From DASYML01 sp036399835 (GTDB lineage Bacteria; Acidobacteriota; Blastocatellia; Pyrinomonadales; Pyrinomonadaceae): a stretch of 17,671 nucleotides of DNA. Each line of letters opens with the position of its first letter. Positions within the stretch are counted from its first letter, which is position 1. This document shows, piece by piece, positions 1 through 6,760 of the stretch. Made by a program: the position numbers and the translations under genes. The DNA lies in assembly GCA_036399835.1 (NCBI GenBank), contig DASWMI010000089.1, positions 1 through 17,671 of the forward strand, read 5' to 3'. Under the pieces are notes generated by a model. It worked only from the letters and a program-made list of their open reading frames with translations, ran no database searches and was not told the origin of the DNA.

Positions 1-1
1 C

Positions 2-244
2 TTCACGCTCGTTAATCTCTACGAAGCCCGTCTCAGGCTCTATCACATCGATCTTTATCGTTTGCAGAAGGGCGCGGCTGCGGCCCATGCCGTTGACCTT
101 GACGAATTGCTGGCTGATGAACTGGCTGTTATCGTCATCGAATGGGCCGAGCGCATGGGCCGCTATCCCCTGCCCCCTACGACCTGGCACGTACTCATCA
201 ACGGCGATGGAGATGCTCCACGCGAAATCGTCATCAGTAAATAG
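2..244 (+). CDS. tsaE: TsaE, tRNA t6A biosynthesis ATPase (5'-truncated by window edge)
   Basis: The reading frame is open from base 2 to the TAG at 242-244 and encodes the last 80 residues of a protein usually about 150 long. The visible part starts with FTLVNLYE, followed by HIDLYRL and then VIVIEWAERMG, the conserved order in the C-terminal half of TsaE; the Walker A region lies outside the window. TsaE is the P-loop ATPase that works with TsaB and TsaD to complete N6-threonylcarbamoyladenosine at position 37 of ANN-decoding tRNAs in the cytoplasm. Its partner tsaD lies 5.3 kb downstream on the same strand. The stop codon overlaps the first bases of a heptamer inverted repeat. Family assignment is firm; the N-terminus cannot be judged. 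Confidence 0.9.
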   Translation, partial: FTLVNLYEARLRLYHIDLYRLQKGAAAAHAVDLDELLADELAVIVIEWAERMGRYPLPPTTWHVLINGDGDAPREIVISK

Positions 245-324
245 TTTTCAGTTTTCAGTCGGCAGCAGTGGCTTGACTGGACTTGATGTTTGACTGAATA
301 CTGATTGCTGAAAACTGAAAACTG
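243..324. repeat. Heptamer inverted repeat A (AAAACTG unit) between tsaE and brxA
   Basis: The left arm 243-258 and right arm 308-323 are perfect 16-base reverse complements made of the heptamer AAAACTG (CAGTTTT on the left). The right side extends further inward with a 7-nt period: units begin at 293, 300, 307, 314 and 321 (ACTGAAT, ACTGATT, GCTGAAA, ACTGAAA, ACTG). The arms are separated by 49 bases. The left arm overlaps the tsaE stop codon. The same heptamer recurs at 5492-5572. Function unknown; it could fold as a hairpin in RNA. Confidence 0.85.
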
Positions 325-340
325 TTTCACTACACTTAGC

Positions 341-345
341 AGGAG
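341..345 (+). promoter_or_regulatory. Shine-Dalgarno site of brxA
   Basis: AGGAG lies 10 bases before the ATG at 356. It decides the start: the frame is open back to 305, but that earlier start lies inside the repeat and adds 17 residues with no match to the family's usual N-terminus. Confidence 0.75.
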
Positions 346-355
346 AAAAGAAAAG

Positions 356-796
356 ATGCCGTATCCAGAAATTATGATTTATCCGATGAGGCAGGAGCTT
401 GCGCGGCTCGGGGTTGAAGAATGGCGGACGCCCGAGCAGGTTGACGAGGCCATCAGCCAGGAGAAAGGCACTGTCATGGTCGTCGTCAATTCGGTCTGCG
501 GTTGCGCGGCGGGCAAGGCGCGTCCGGGGATTGCGCTGGCGTTGCAGCACGCGGTCAAGCCGGACCGTGTGGCGACCGTTTTTGCCGGAGCGGATATTGA
601 GGCGACCGACAGGGCGCGCAGCTACTTCACAGGCTACAGGCCCAGTTCGCCATCGGTTGCGATTCTTAAAGGCGGCAAGCTCGTCTACATCATGGAGCGC
701 TCGCAGATTGAGAACAAAGGCCCGCAACAGATAGCGGAAGAATTGACCAGGGCTTTCGAGCAATACTGCACGGAGACCTCTGCGGCTGCCAGTTGA
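356..796 (+). CDS. brxA: Bacilliredoxin family protein (BrxA/BrxB, YphP/YqiW-like)
   Basis: 146 residues, close to the usual length of this thioredoxin-fold family. The N-terminus MPYPEIMIYPMRQELARLG and the active-site segment NSVCGCAAGKARPG (Cys48 and Cys50, a CGC motif rather than the CxxC of thioredoxins) are the family hallmarks. YRPSSPSVAILKGG (about 105-118) matches the cis-Pro region. In Bacillus these cytoplasmic proteins remove bacillithiol from oxidised protein thiols; other members have thiol-disulfide isomerase activity. Whether this organism makes bacillithiol cannot be told from the window. The gene follows tsaE and repeat A with its own Shine-Dalgarno site, and ends 9 bases from the convergent TPM gene. 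The symbol marks the family; BrxA and BrxB cannot be told apart here. Confidence 0.87.
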   Translation: MPYPEIMIYPMRQELARLGVEEWRTPEQVDEAISQEKGTVMVVVNSVCGCAAGKARPGIALALQHAVKPDRVATVFAGADIEATDRARSYFTGYRPSSPSVAILKGGKLVYIMERSQIENKGPQQIAEELTRAFEQYCTETSAAAS

Positions 797-805
797 GCTT
801 TAAGT

Positions 806-1669
806 TTAGAAGTCGCCATCGACCCCGCCGCCGGAGCTGCTGTCGCCGCCGAAGCTTGAGTCTGACGCGCCGCTATCGGAGGACGACCAGTCGCTGCTCT
901 CTGAAGATGACCAACTGCTGCTTGCGGGGCTGTTGAAAATAGAGATGGGAGCGTCCGCATCGGTTGTGCTACCGCCGCCCCTGCTCCGTTCGGGCGAGCT
1001 GCCGTCCGGGTTGGCGCGGCGCATACTTCTAATAATTAGGAAAATAACGACGCCGAAGATTAAGAGGAAAAAGACGGCCCATCCGATGTAGGACACGGTG
1101 GAGCGCGGCGGCTGCTCGGCTCTGCTGGTCGCCGGATGTTGGAGCGCGGGGTCTGTCCGTGCGGCCTCCCTGACTCGCGCGAGCAGAAAATCGACGCCCG
1201 CGTTTAGCCCCGCGCCCCACTGGCCCTGTTTGAAATAGGGTCTGGCGGCATCGCGGGCCTGTCCTGCCTGCGCATCCGTCACAGTTCCTTCGCCATGAGT
1301 CGAGACGCGGACGGAAATCTGCCGGTCTTTCGTGATGACGAGAAAGAGCATCCCGCCGCGCTCCTTATCGCCGACGCCCCACTCGCGAATCATGCGCATC
1401 GAATAATCGAAGGGCGGCTCGCCACCTGTCGTCTCGATTGTCACCACGGCAATCTCAAACCCCGTCTCGCGCTTTAACTGTTCCACCTTGTCTTTGAGCG
1501 CCTGCTTCTCCGTCTCGCTCAGGACACGCGCGAAATCGCTGACCATGCCCTCCGCTTTCGGTATAGGGTCAACAGCCGACGCATCCGAAGCCGTCAATAA
1601 CATGAGCAGGAGCATCAATCCCATGCTCAAACGACCACACGCTCTTCTCATCCACAGAAGTTTTCTCAT
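806..1669 (-). CDS. Secreted TPM-domain protein with C-terminal membrane segment and Ser/Gly-rich tail
   Basis: 287 residues. A basic start and a hydrophobic core (about 16-27) ending in ASDASA form a signal peptide with likely cleavage near residue 32. Residues about 40-165 are a TPM domain (TLP18.3/Psb32/MOLO-1 family): the segment GMVSDFARVLSETEKQAL, then FEIAVVTIETT and RGGMLFLVITKDRQISVRV. A second hydrophobic segment spans about 194-213 (FFLLIFGVVIFLIIRS). The tail is rich in Ser, Gly and Asp and ends in a glycine-rich stretch, as in YgcG-type proteins. TPM domains have been linked to photosystem II repair and, in some proteins, to acid phosphatase activity; no precise role can be given. 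GAAAGG lies a few bases before the ATG. It is convergent with brxA and divergent from recG. Confidence 0.82.
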   Translation of the reverse strand: MRKLLWMRRACGRLSMGLMLLLMLLTASDASAVDPIPKAEGMVSDFARVLSETEKQALKDKVEQLKRETGFEIAVVTIETTGGEPPFDYSMRMIREWGVGDKERGGMLFLVITKDRQISVRVSTHGEGTVTDAQAGQARDAARPYFKQGQWGAGLNAGVDFLLARVREAARTDPALQHPATSRAEQPPRSTVSYIGWAVFFLLIFGVVIFLIIRSMRRANPDGSSPERSRGGGSTTDADAPISIFNSPASSSWSSSESSDWSSSDSGASDSSFGGDSSSGGGVDGDF

Positions 1670-1708
1670 TGAAACCTTTCATCAAGAGCTAGAGACGAAC
1701 TCGGCAGC

Positions 1709-1819
1709 TTGAAAGATGAAGGACAGGCGATGAACAATGCGAGGGAGAGCAGTTCTCTTTGATACACCGTCCGGCGTTCAGCGCTTCGCCCTCAGCCTTC
1801 ATCCTTTTCAAAGCCTGTC
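1709..1819. repeat. Imperfect inverted repeat F in the TPM/recG divergent gap
   Basis: TTGAAAGATGAAGG (1709-1722) is complementary to 1796-1811 apart from a 2-base bulge. GACAGGC (1722-1728) is complementary to GCCTGTC at 1813-1819. The two words occur in swapped order in the two arms, as expected if the arms are shifted copies of one tandem unit. A loose 7-nt rhythm (ATGAAGG, ATGAACA) is visible on the left. The right arm ends 3 bases before the recG ATG. More degenerate than loci A-E, so membership in the same family is tentative. Confidence 0.5.
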
Positions 1820-1822
1820 TCT

Positions 1823-4246
1823 ATGTTATCATCGAAAGCGATGGTATCAAGCTCCTCCGTCACGCTCGCGACGCCTGCCATAGAGCTTTATCGCTTCGGC
1901 ATCCCGCGCATGGGACAGCCGACGGCGCGCAAGCTCGCGCTGGCTCTGGCATCTCTCGCGGGCAAGACGGACGCGAGCGAAGCGACCATCGAAGACCTTC
2001 TGAATTATCTACCGATGCGCTACGAGGACCGCTCGAATCTGGCGCGCATCAGCGACCTCAGTCACGGCGTCGAAGCCTCTCTGGAGCTTTATGTGAGGGT
2101 GGCCGGAGGCTTTCAGGTCGGGCGCAACCGCTCGTACAAACAACCCGCGCTCTATATCTTCGAGATTACGGCCAGCGACCCGGAGCGCACGGGCAAGCCC
2201 GTCGTCGTCTGGTGGTTCGTCTCAGGCCGACAGGCCCAGCGCATCGTCGCCTATAATCGCCAGCGCTTTACGCGCGGCCAGCGCTTTATAGCCTTCGGCA
2301 AGTGGGAATGGGACGCGCGCCGCAACACTTTCTCGCTGCGGCTGAACAAGCCCGACGAGCTTGAGATGCTGCCCGGCACATGGACGCCCCCCGAACACGC
2401 GCTGCTGCGTCTGGCCGAAGAGAACGGCGCTGGCGCAAATGAGGCGGCCAAAGAAGCGGGCGAGGGCCGCAAGCTTGAGGATGAAGAGCTGGCTGAAGAA
2501 GACGAGCTGGCCGAGGCTGAAGAGGGGGCTGAAGAGTTGGTCGAAGACCCTGCTTTGGCTGAAGACCCTGCGCTGGCGGCGATTCACGTGGGCCGCCGCG
2601 TGCCGGTCTATCGCAAGCTAGGCGAGTTTCGACCGAAGCGGCTGCGCGAGATCATGCATGCCGTGCTCGCGCGTCTTGATGACGAGGCCATCACGGAGAC
2701 GCTGCCCGCAGACCTGCGCTCGCGCCAGTATCTCATCGGACGCGCGGAGGCGCTCCGGCAGATACACTTTCCGACAGACGATGTTCCTCTCGAAGAGTAT
2801 GAGCGCGCACGCAGCCCAGCGCACCTGCGGCTTATCTTTGAAGAGTTCTTCTGGGTCGCGCTGGCAATCCTGCTCAGGCGCGATGCCTTAGCCAAAGAGC
2901 CTAAGGGCGCGGTGATAGAGATAACGGAGCGGATACGCGAGCGCATCCGTTCGATCCTTCCCTTCCAGTTGACGAGCGCGCAGGAGCGCGTCATCGCGCG
3001 TATCTTCGACGATATGCAATCGGATGCGCCGATGAACAGGCTCTTGCAGGGCGATGTCGGGAGCGGCAAGACTATTGTCGCGCTCCAGGCCATGCTCGCC
3101 GCGATGGAGAACGGCTACCAGTCGGCGCTCATGGTCCCGACCGAGATTCTCGCAGAACAGCATGCGCGCAACATCAAACGCCTGCTGGCTCAAACGCCTT
3201 ACCGCGTAGAGCTATTGATCGGCTCTCTGCGCGCGGCTGAGAAGAAGCGGCTGCATAAAGATATTGCGGCGGGCGATGTTCACGCCATCATCGGGACGCA
3301 CGCGCTGATACAGGAAGCGGTCCAGTTTCACAAGCTCGGCCTCGTCGTGATAGACGAGCAGCATCGCTTCGGCGTGCTGCAACGCGCGGAATTGCGCTCG
3401 CGCGGCTTTAACCCTGACGTGCTCGTCATGACGGCCACGCCCATTCCACGCTCGCTCGCCATGACGGCCTACGGCGATCTGGATGTCTCGGTCATAGACG
3501 AGCTGCCGCCCGGCAGAACGCCCGTCAAGACCGCCGTCAGGGGCGAGGACAGGCGGCAGAAGATTTACGAGTTTGTCGAGGCGGAAGTGCGCGCCGGACG
3601 ACAGGTCTATGTCGTCTACCCGCTCGTCGAAGAGTCAGAGAAGATGGACCTCAAGGATGCCACGCGCATGTTCGAGCATCTGCGTGATCGCATCTTCCCC
3701 AAGTTCAACGTCGGGCTGTTGCACGGGAAGATGAAGACCGCCGAGAAGGAGGAGGTCATGCGCCGCTTCGTTTCGGGCGAGATTCAAATTCTCGTGGCGA
3801 CGACGGTCGTCGAAGTCGGCGTGGATGTCTCGAACGCCTCCGTCATGATTATCGAGCACGCCGAGCGTTTCGGTCTCTCACAGCTTCATCAACTGCGCGG
3901 GCGCGTCGGGCGCGGGGCCGAGAAGAGCTATTGCATCCTGCTCGCTTCCGATAAACAGACGAGCGTCGCGCAGGAACGGCTCGGCATCATGGAAGAGACG
4001 ACGGACGGTTTTCGCATCGCCGAAAAAGATTTAGAGCTACGCGGCCCGGGCGAAGTGATGGGCACAAGGCAATCCGGCCTGCCCACCTTCCGCGTCGGTA
4101 ATCTCGTCCGCGATGCGCGGATTCTTGAAGAGGCCAGAAATGAAGCGGACTACTACCTGACCGCGCGCCGCATGACACGCGAGACCTCTCAATTAATTGA
4201 GCGCGTCCGCGCAGACGCACGCTTCGGCCTCGCAGCAGTCGGATAA
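1823..4246 (+). CDS. recG: RecG, ATP-dependent DNA helicase
   Basis: 807 residues, longer than the usual 680-700. RecG is a superfamily 2 helicase that regresses stalled replication forks and branch-migrates Holliday junctions. Order: N-terminal helical region and wedge/OB domain (to about 290, including YLPMRYEDRS and FGKWEWD), then helicase motifs I GDVGSGKT (410-417), II DEQH (511-514), III TATPIPR (537-543), VI QLHQLRGRVGRG (687-698), and the C-terminal segment ELRGPGEVMGTRQSGLP (738-754). All catalytic motifs are intact. Odd: an acidic Glu/Ala-rich stretch of about 55 residues (198-252) is inserted between the OB region and the PVYRKLGEF segment. No clear Shine-Dalgarno site precedes ATG 1823; the ATG at 1841 (residue 7) is an alternative start. 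Confidence 0.95.
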   Translation: MLSSKAMVSSSSVTLATPAIELYRFGIPRMGQPTARKLALALASLAGKTDASEATIEDLLNYLPMRYEDRSNLARISDLSHGVEASLELYVRVAGGFQVGRNRSYKQPALYIFEITASDPERTGKPVVVWWFVSGRQAQRIVAYNRQRFTRGQRFIAFGKWEWDARRNTFSLRLNKPDELEMLPGTWTPPEHALLRLAEENGAGANEAAKEAGEGRKLEDEELAEEDELAEAEEGAEELVEDPALAEDPALAAIHVGRRVPVYRKLGEFRPKRLREIMHAVLARLDDEAITETLPADLRSRQYLIGRAEALRQIHFPTDDVPLEEYERARSPAHLRLIFEEFFWVALAILLRRDALAKEPKGAVIEITERIRERIRSILPFQLTSAQERVIARIFDDMQSDAPMNRLLQGDVGSGKTIVALQAMLAAMENGYQSALMVPTEILAEQHARNIKRLLAQTPYRVELLIGSLRAAEKKRLHKDIAAGDVHAIIGTHALIQEAVQFHKLGLVVIDEQHRFGVLQRAELRSRGFNPDVLVMTATPIPRSLAMTAYGDLDVSVIDELPPGRTPVKTAVRGEDRRQKIYEFVEAEVRAGRQVYVVYPLVEESEKMDLKDATRMFEHLRDRIFPKFNVGLLHGKMKTAEKEEVMRRFVSGEIQILVATTVVEVGVDVSNASVMIIEHAERFGLSQLHQLRGRVGRGAEKSYCILLASDKQTSVAQERLGIMEETTDGFRIAEKDLELRGPGEVMGTRQSGLPTFRVGNLVRDARILEEARNEADYYLTARRMTRETSQLIERVRADARFGLAAVG

Positions 4247-4253
4247 CGGATAA

Positions 4254-4347
4254 CAGTCTCAGAGTCTGAGAGTCTCGGAGTCTGGAGTCAAAGGCCAAAA
4301 GCTTTTATCTTCTGACTCTCAGACTCTCAGACTCCAGACTCTCGGAC
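4254..4347. repeat. Heptamer/octamer inverted repeat B (GAGTCTG unit) between recG and rsmD-1
   Basis: The left arm 4254-4290 and right arm 4313-4347 are arrays of about 4.5 units of GAGTCTG or GAGTCTGA (7- and 8-base spacing mixed) in opposite orientation, around a 22-base centre containing AAAAGCTTTT (4297-4306). The arms pair out of register because 7- and 8-base spacings alternate differently. It fills nearly the whole gap from the recG stop to 10 bases before the rsmD-1 ATG, leaving no Shine-Dalgarno site. Confidence 0.85.
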
Positions 4348-4357
4348 TAATTCTTCC

Positions 4358-4927
4358 ATGCAGGTTCTTGGCGGAAAATACAAGCGACGACGGCTCTTAA
4401 GCTCCAGCTCTGCTCGTGTGCGGCCTACTGCGAGGCGTTTGCGCGAGGCGCTCTTTGAAGTGCTCGGCGCTCGCATCGAGGGCGCGCATTTTCTGGACCT
4501 CTGCGCAGGCTCAGGCGCGGTCGGCATCGAGGCGCTCTCGCGCGGCGCGGCGCACGCGACCTTCGTTGACCGCTCGCGCAAGATGTCTTCCTTTATCGAA
4601 ATGAACCTCGAACTGTGCGGCACGCCCGTCGAGCACTTTGAGATTGTCACGGATGATGCGATTCATTTTCTGCGCCTCAAGACAAAAGGAGAGCATCGCG
4701 TCTGGGACGTGGTCTTCTTCGACCCTCCGTACATGGCGGATTACGCGCCCGTCCTGAAAATTTTCGGGCAGGCCGCGCTCCTCAAACAGCCTCACAGCCT
4801 GCTTATCGTCGAGCACTATTATTTGAATGAGTTGCCGGAGCGAGTGGGCCAGGTTCGTTGCCAACATTTTCTACGGCAGGGCGATTCCTGTCTGAGTTTT
4901 TACAACGCCGACCGAATCCGACTCTGA
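4358..4927 (+). CDS. RsmD-family methyltransferase, upstream paralogue
   Basis: 189 residues, full length for RsmD, the enzyme that methylates N2 of G966 in 16S rRNA using S-adenosylmethionine. Visible: LGGKYKRRRL at the start, VRPTARRLREALFEVL (21-36), SAM motif I FLDLCAGSGAVGIEAL (45-60) and the catalytic-type FFDPPY (120-125). It differs from the downstream copy in places where RsmD is conserved: the Asp of the PTxDRLRE segment is Arg26, and the C-terminus is unlike (NADRIRL). Residues 45-76 are identical to the next gene at both protein and DNA level. Its TGA overlaps the ATG of the second copy. It may be a paralogue with another rRNA target or a redundant copy; this cannot be settled from sequence alone. 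No Shine-Dalgarno site is seen. Confidence 0.85.
   Translation: MQVLGGKYKRRRLLSSSSARVRPTARRLREALFEVLGARIEGAHFLDLCAGSGAVGIEALSRGAAHATFVDRSRKMSSFIEMNLELCGTPVEHFEIVTDDAIHFLRLKTKGEHRVWDVVFFDPPYMADYAPVLKIFGQAALLKQPHSLLIVEHYYLNELPERVGQVRCQHFLRQGDSCLSFYNADRIRL
4490..4586 (+). repeat. 97-bp perfect direct repeat, copy 1 (in rsmD-1)
   Basis: These 97 bases match 5062-5158 exactly, third codon positions included, while sequence on both sides is clearly diverged. It covers residues 45-76 (SAM-binding motif I through the DRSRK segment). The copies are in the same orientation, 572 bases apart. Confidence 0.97.
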
Positions 4928-5490
4928 TGCGAATCATCGCGGGGAAATATCGCGGGCGTGTTTTGCGCAGCCCGCCATCCATGCAGGTCCGGCCAACTTC
5001 AGACCGCCTGCGCGAGACGCTCTTTAACATTCTCTCGCCGCGCATAGATGAAGAGACGCGATTTCTGGACCTCTGCGCAGGCTCAGGCGCGGTCGGCATC
5101 GAGGCGCTCTCGCGCGGCGCGGCGCACGCGACCTTCGTTGACCGCTCGCGCAAGATGTGCGGACTGGTCGAATCGAATCTGGACCTCTGCGGTGTGCCTG
5201 AGGACGAGACGGAAGTTGTCATGGCCGAAGCCGCAGAGTTTTTGCGCCGCACACATACGCGCGGAAGCTCTAGCTGGGATATAATCTTTTTCGATCCCCC
5301 TTACGCGACGGATTACGGCCCTGTGCTGGATGCGCTCGGCGGCGATGGGAACGGGTTGCTGCGCGAGGGCGGACTGCTCATCGCCGAGCATCATCACAAG
5401 AATACGCTCAGGGACGAGGCCGGCAACCTACGCCGCTGGCGGATAGTCAAACAGGGAGATTCATCATTAAGTTTCTATGAAAGAGGATAA
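4927..5490 (+). CDS. rsmD: RsmD, 16S rRNA (guanine966-N2)-methyltransferase
   Basis: 187 residues from the ATG at 4927, whose A is also the last base of the preceding TGA (TGATG junction, so translation is probably coupled). This start gives the canonical N-terminus MRIIAGKYRGRVL; the frame runs open further upstream, but that would add 23 unrelated residues inside the previous gene. VRPTSDRLRETLFNIL (21-36), motif I at 46-61 and FFDPPY (121-126) all match RsmD well, including the Asp missing in the upstream copy, so this is the more likely housekeeping enzyme. It contains the second copy of the 97-bp identical block. Heptamer repeat C starts directly after the stop. Confidence 0.92.
   Translation: MRIIAGKYRGRVLRSPPSMQVRPTSDRLRETLFNILSPRIDEETRFLDLCAGSGAVGIEALSRGAAHATFVDRSRKMCGLVESNLDLCGVPEDETEVVMAEAAEFLRRTHTRGSSSWDIIFFDPPYATDYGPVLDALGGDGNGLLREGGLLIAEHHHKNTLRDEAGNLRRWRIVKQGDSSLSFYERG
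5062..5158 (+). repeat. 97-bp perfect direct repeat, copy 2 (in rsmD-2)
   Basis: Exact match to 4490-4586. It covers residues 46-77 of the downstream RsmD. The boundaries are sharp: flanking bases differ at once on both sides, and neighbouring coding sequence is much less similar. This is what a short gene-conversion tract between tandem paralogues would look like. Confidence 0.97.
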
Positions 5491-5491
5491 T

Positions 5492-5572
5492 CAGTTTTCA
5501 GTTTTCGGTTTTCAGTTGAAGGCAAAGACAGCTTGCTTTTTCTGAAAACTCAAAACTGAAAACTGAAAACTG
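5492..5572. repeat. Heptamer inverted repeat C (AAAACTG unit) between rsmD and tsaD
   Basis: The left arm 5492-5517 is about 3.7 units of CAGTTTT (one CGGTTTT variant); the right arm 5542-5572 is 4.5 units of CTGAAAA (one CTCAAAA variant), period exactly 7. The arms enclose 24 bases. It uses the same heptamer as repeat A: 5556-5572 is identical to 308-324. The right arm ends 5 bases before the tsaD ATG, leaving no room for a Shine-Dalgarno site. Confidence 0.9.
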
Positions 5573-5577
5573 TTCTA

Positions 5578-6654
5578 ATGCTCATTCTTGGGATTGAAAG
5601 CTCGTGTGATGAGACGGCGGCGGCGGTCGTGCGGGATGGGCGCGAGATTATTTCGTCGGTCATCGCGTCGCAGGTGGAGACGCATAAACGTTTTGGCGGG
5701 GTCGTGCCGGAGCTTGCTTCGCGCGAGCATCTGGACAAGATCGTGCCGATTGTCAAAGAGGCGCTCGCACGCGCAGAGGTGGAGGCAGGGCAACTGGACG
5801 GCATCGCCGTGACGAATGGACCAGGGCTGGTCGGGTCGCTCCTGGTCGGCGTCTCTTACGCCAAGGCGATGGCGTTCGCTCTGGACAAGCCGCTCGTCGG
5901 CGTCAATCACATAGAGGGCCATATCTATTCGATTGTGTTTGAGAACCCGCCCGTGGAGTATCCGGCGCTGGCGCTGGTGGTCTCCGGCGGCCACACGAAT
6001 CTGTTTTTAGTGCCGGAGCCTGGCAAGTATAAAGTGATTGCGCGGACACGCGATGATGCGGCGGGCGAGGCTTTCGACAAAGTGGCGAAGATGCTCGGGC
6101 TTGGTTATCCGGGTGGACCAATCATCGAGCGGCTGGCGCTTGAAGGCGATCCGCGCGCGGTCCGTTTCGCTATCCCGCGGATGGGCGATGGCCGTCCTGA
6201 TTTCAGTTTTAGCGGACTCAAGACGGCTGTCTCAAAGTATGTGCGAGAGTCCGGTTTGCAACCTGTCGCGGAGGGAGCAGAGCCTTCGCAGATGATTAAG
6301 GATTTGGCCGCGAGCTTTCAGAGCGTTGTGGTGCGCTCGCTGGTCGGAACGACCGAGCGGCTGGCCGGGGAGTACGGGCCGCAGACTTTGATCGTCGCGG
6401 GCGGCGTCGCCTGCAACAAGGCTCTGAGAGGCGCGGCACAGGAGGCCGCAGGGCGTTTGGGCGTGCCCGTTTATTTTCCTTCGCCGCATCTCTCGACGGA
6501 CAACGCGGCCATGATCGCCGCCGCCGGAACGGTCAAGCTACGTGCGGGCGAGCGCGCGGGCCTGGACCTCAACGCAGATGTCACTCTCCGTTTGCAGAAC
6601 ATAGAGGTCGAGGATGAAGCCTTGCGGCAAAGCGGTGTGCATTACAGGTTATAG
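5578..6654 (+). CDS. tsaD: TsaD, tRNA N6-threonylcarbamoyladenosine transferase catalytic subunit
   Basis: 358 residues, slightly longer than the usual 335-345. TsaD (Kae1/YgjD family, ASKHA fold) transfers the threonylcarbamoyl group from threonylcarbamoyl-AMP to A37 of tRNA. Seen: ILGIESSCDETAAAVV (3-18), metal-binding HIEGH (His111, His115), SGGHT (136-140), AGGVACN (274-280) and STDNAAM with the metal-ligand Asp308. All key residues are present. The start is fixed by the canonical MLILGIESS. No Shine-Dalgarno site is visible because heptamer repeat C ends 5 bases upstream. A strong hairpin terminator follows 24 bases after the stop. Its partner tsaE is at the left edge of the window; tsaB is not seen here. 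Confidence 0.97.
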   Translation: MLILGIESSCDETAAAVVRDGREIISSVIASQVETHKRFGGVVPELASREHLDKIVPIVKEALARAEVEAGQLDGIAVTNGPGLVGSLLVGVSYAKAMAFALDKPLVGVNHIEGHIYSIVFENPPVEYPALALVVSGGHTNLFLVPEPGKYKVIARTRDDAAGEAFDKVAKMLGLGYPGGPIIERLALEGDPRAVRFAIPRMGDGRPDFSFSGLKTAVSKYVRESGLQPVAEGAEPSQMIKDLAASFQSVVVRSLVGTTERLAGEYGPQTLIVAGGVACNKALRGAAQEAAGRLGVPVYFPSPHLSTDNAAMIAAAGTVKLRAGERAGLDLNADVTLRLQNIEVEDEALRQSGVHYRL

Positions 6655-6678
6655 CTTCAGAGGCTATCCGGAAATAAT

Positions 6679-6718
6679 AAGAGCCGCTCTCCCGTGTAAC
6701 AGGAAAGCGGCTCTTTTT
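6679..6718 (+). terminator. Rho-independent terminator, probably bidirectional
   Basis: A perfect 10-bp stem AAGAGCCGCT (6679-6688) with AGCGGCTCTT (6706-6715) and a 17-base loop is followed by T's to 6718. On the minus strand the stem is followed by TATTATTT, so it may also end transcription of the convergent gene at 6761-7117. Confidence 0.88.
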
Positions 6719-6760
6719 GCCGGTCCAACTCGCGAGGCGATATTCAAAAGAACATCTGAG

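Noticed and set aside
305..355. Earlier in-frame start for brxA
   Set aside because: Lies in heptamer repeat A, has no ribosome site, and adds residues foreign to the family; AGGAG supports 356.
4858..4926. Earlier in-frame start for the second rsmD
   Set aside because: It would add 23 unrelated residues inside rsmD-1; MRIIAGKY at 4927 is the canonical RsmD start.
5492..5572. CRISPR-like repeat array
   Set aside because: Units are only 7 bases with no spacers, and the array is inverted around a centre; no cas genes are near.
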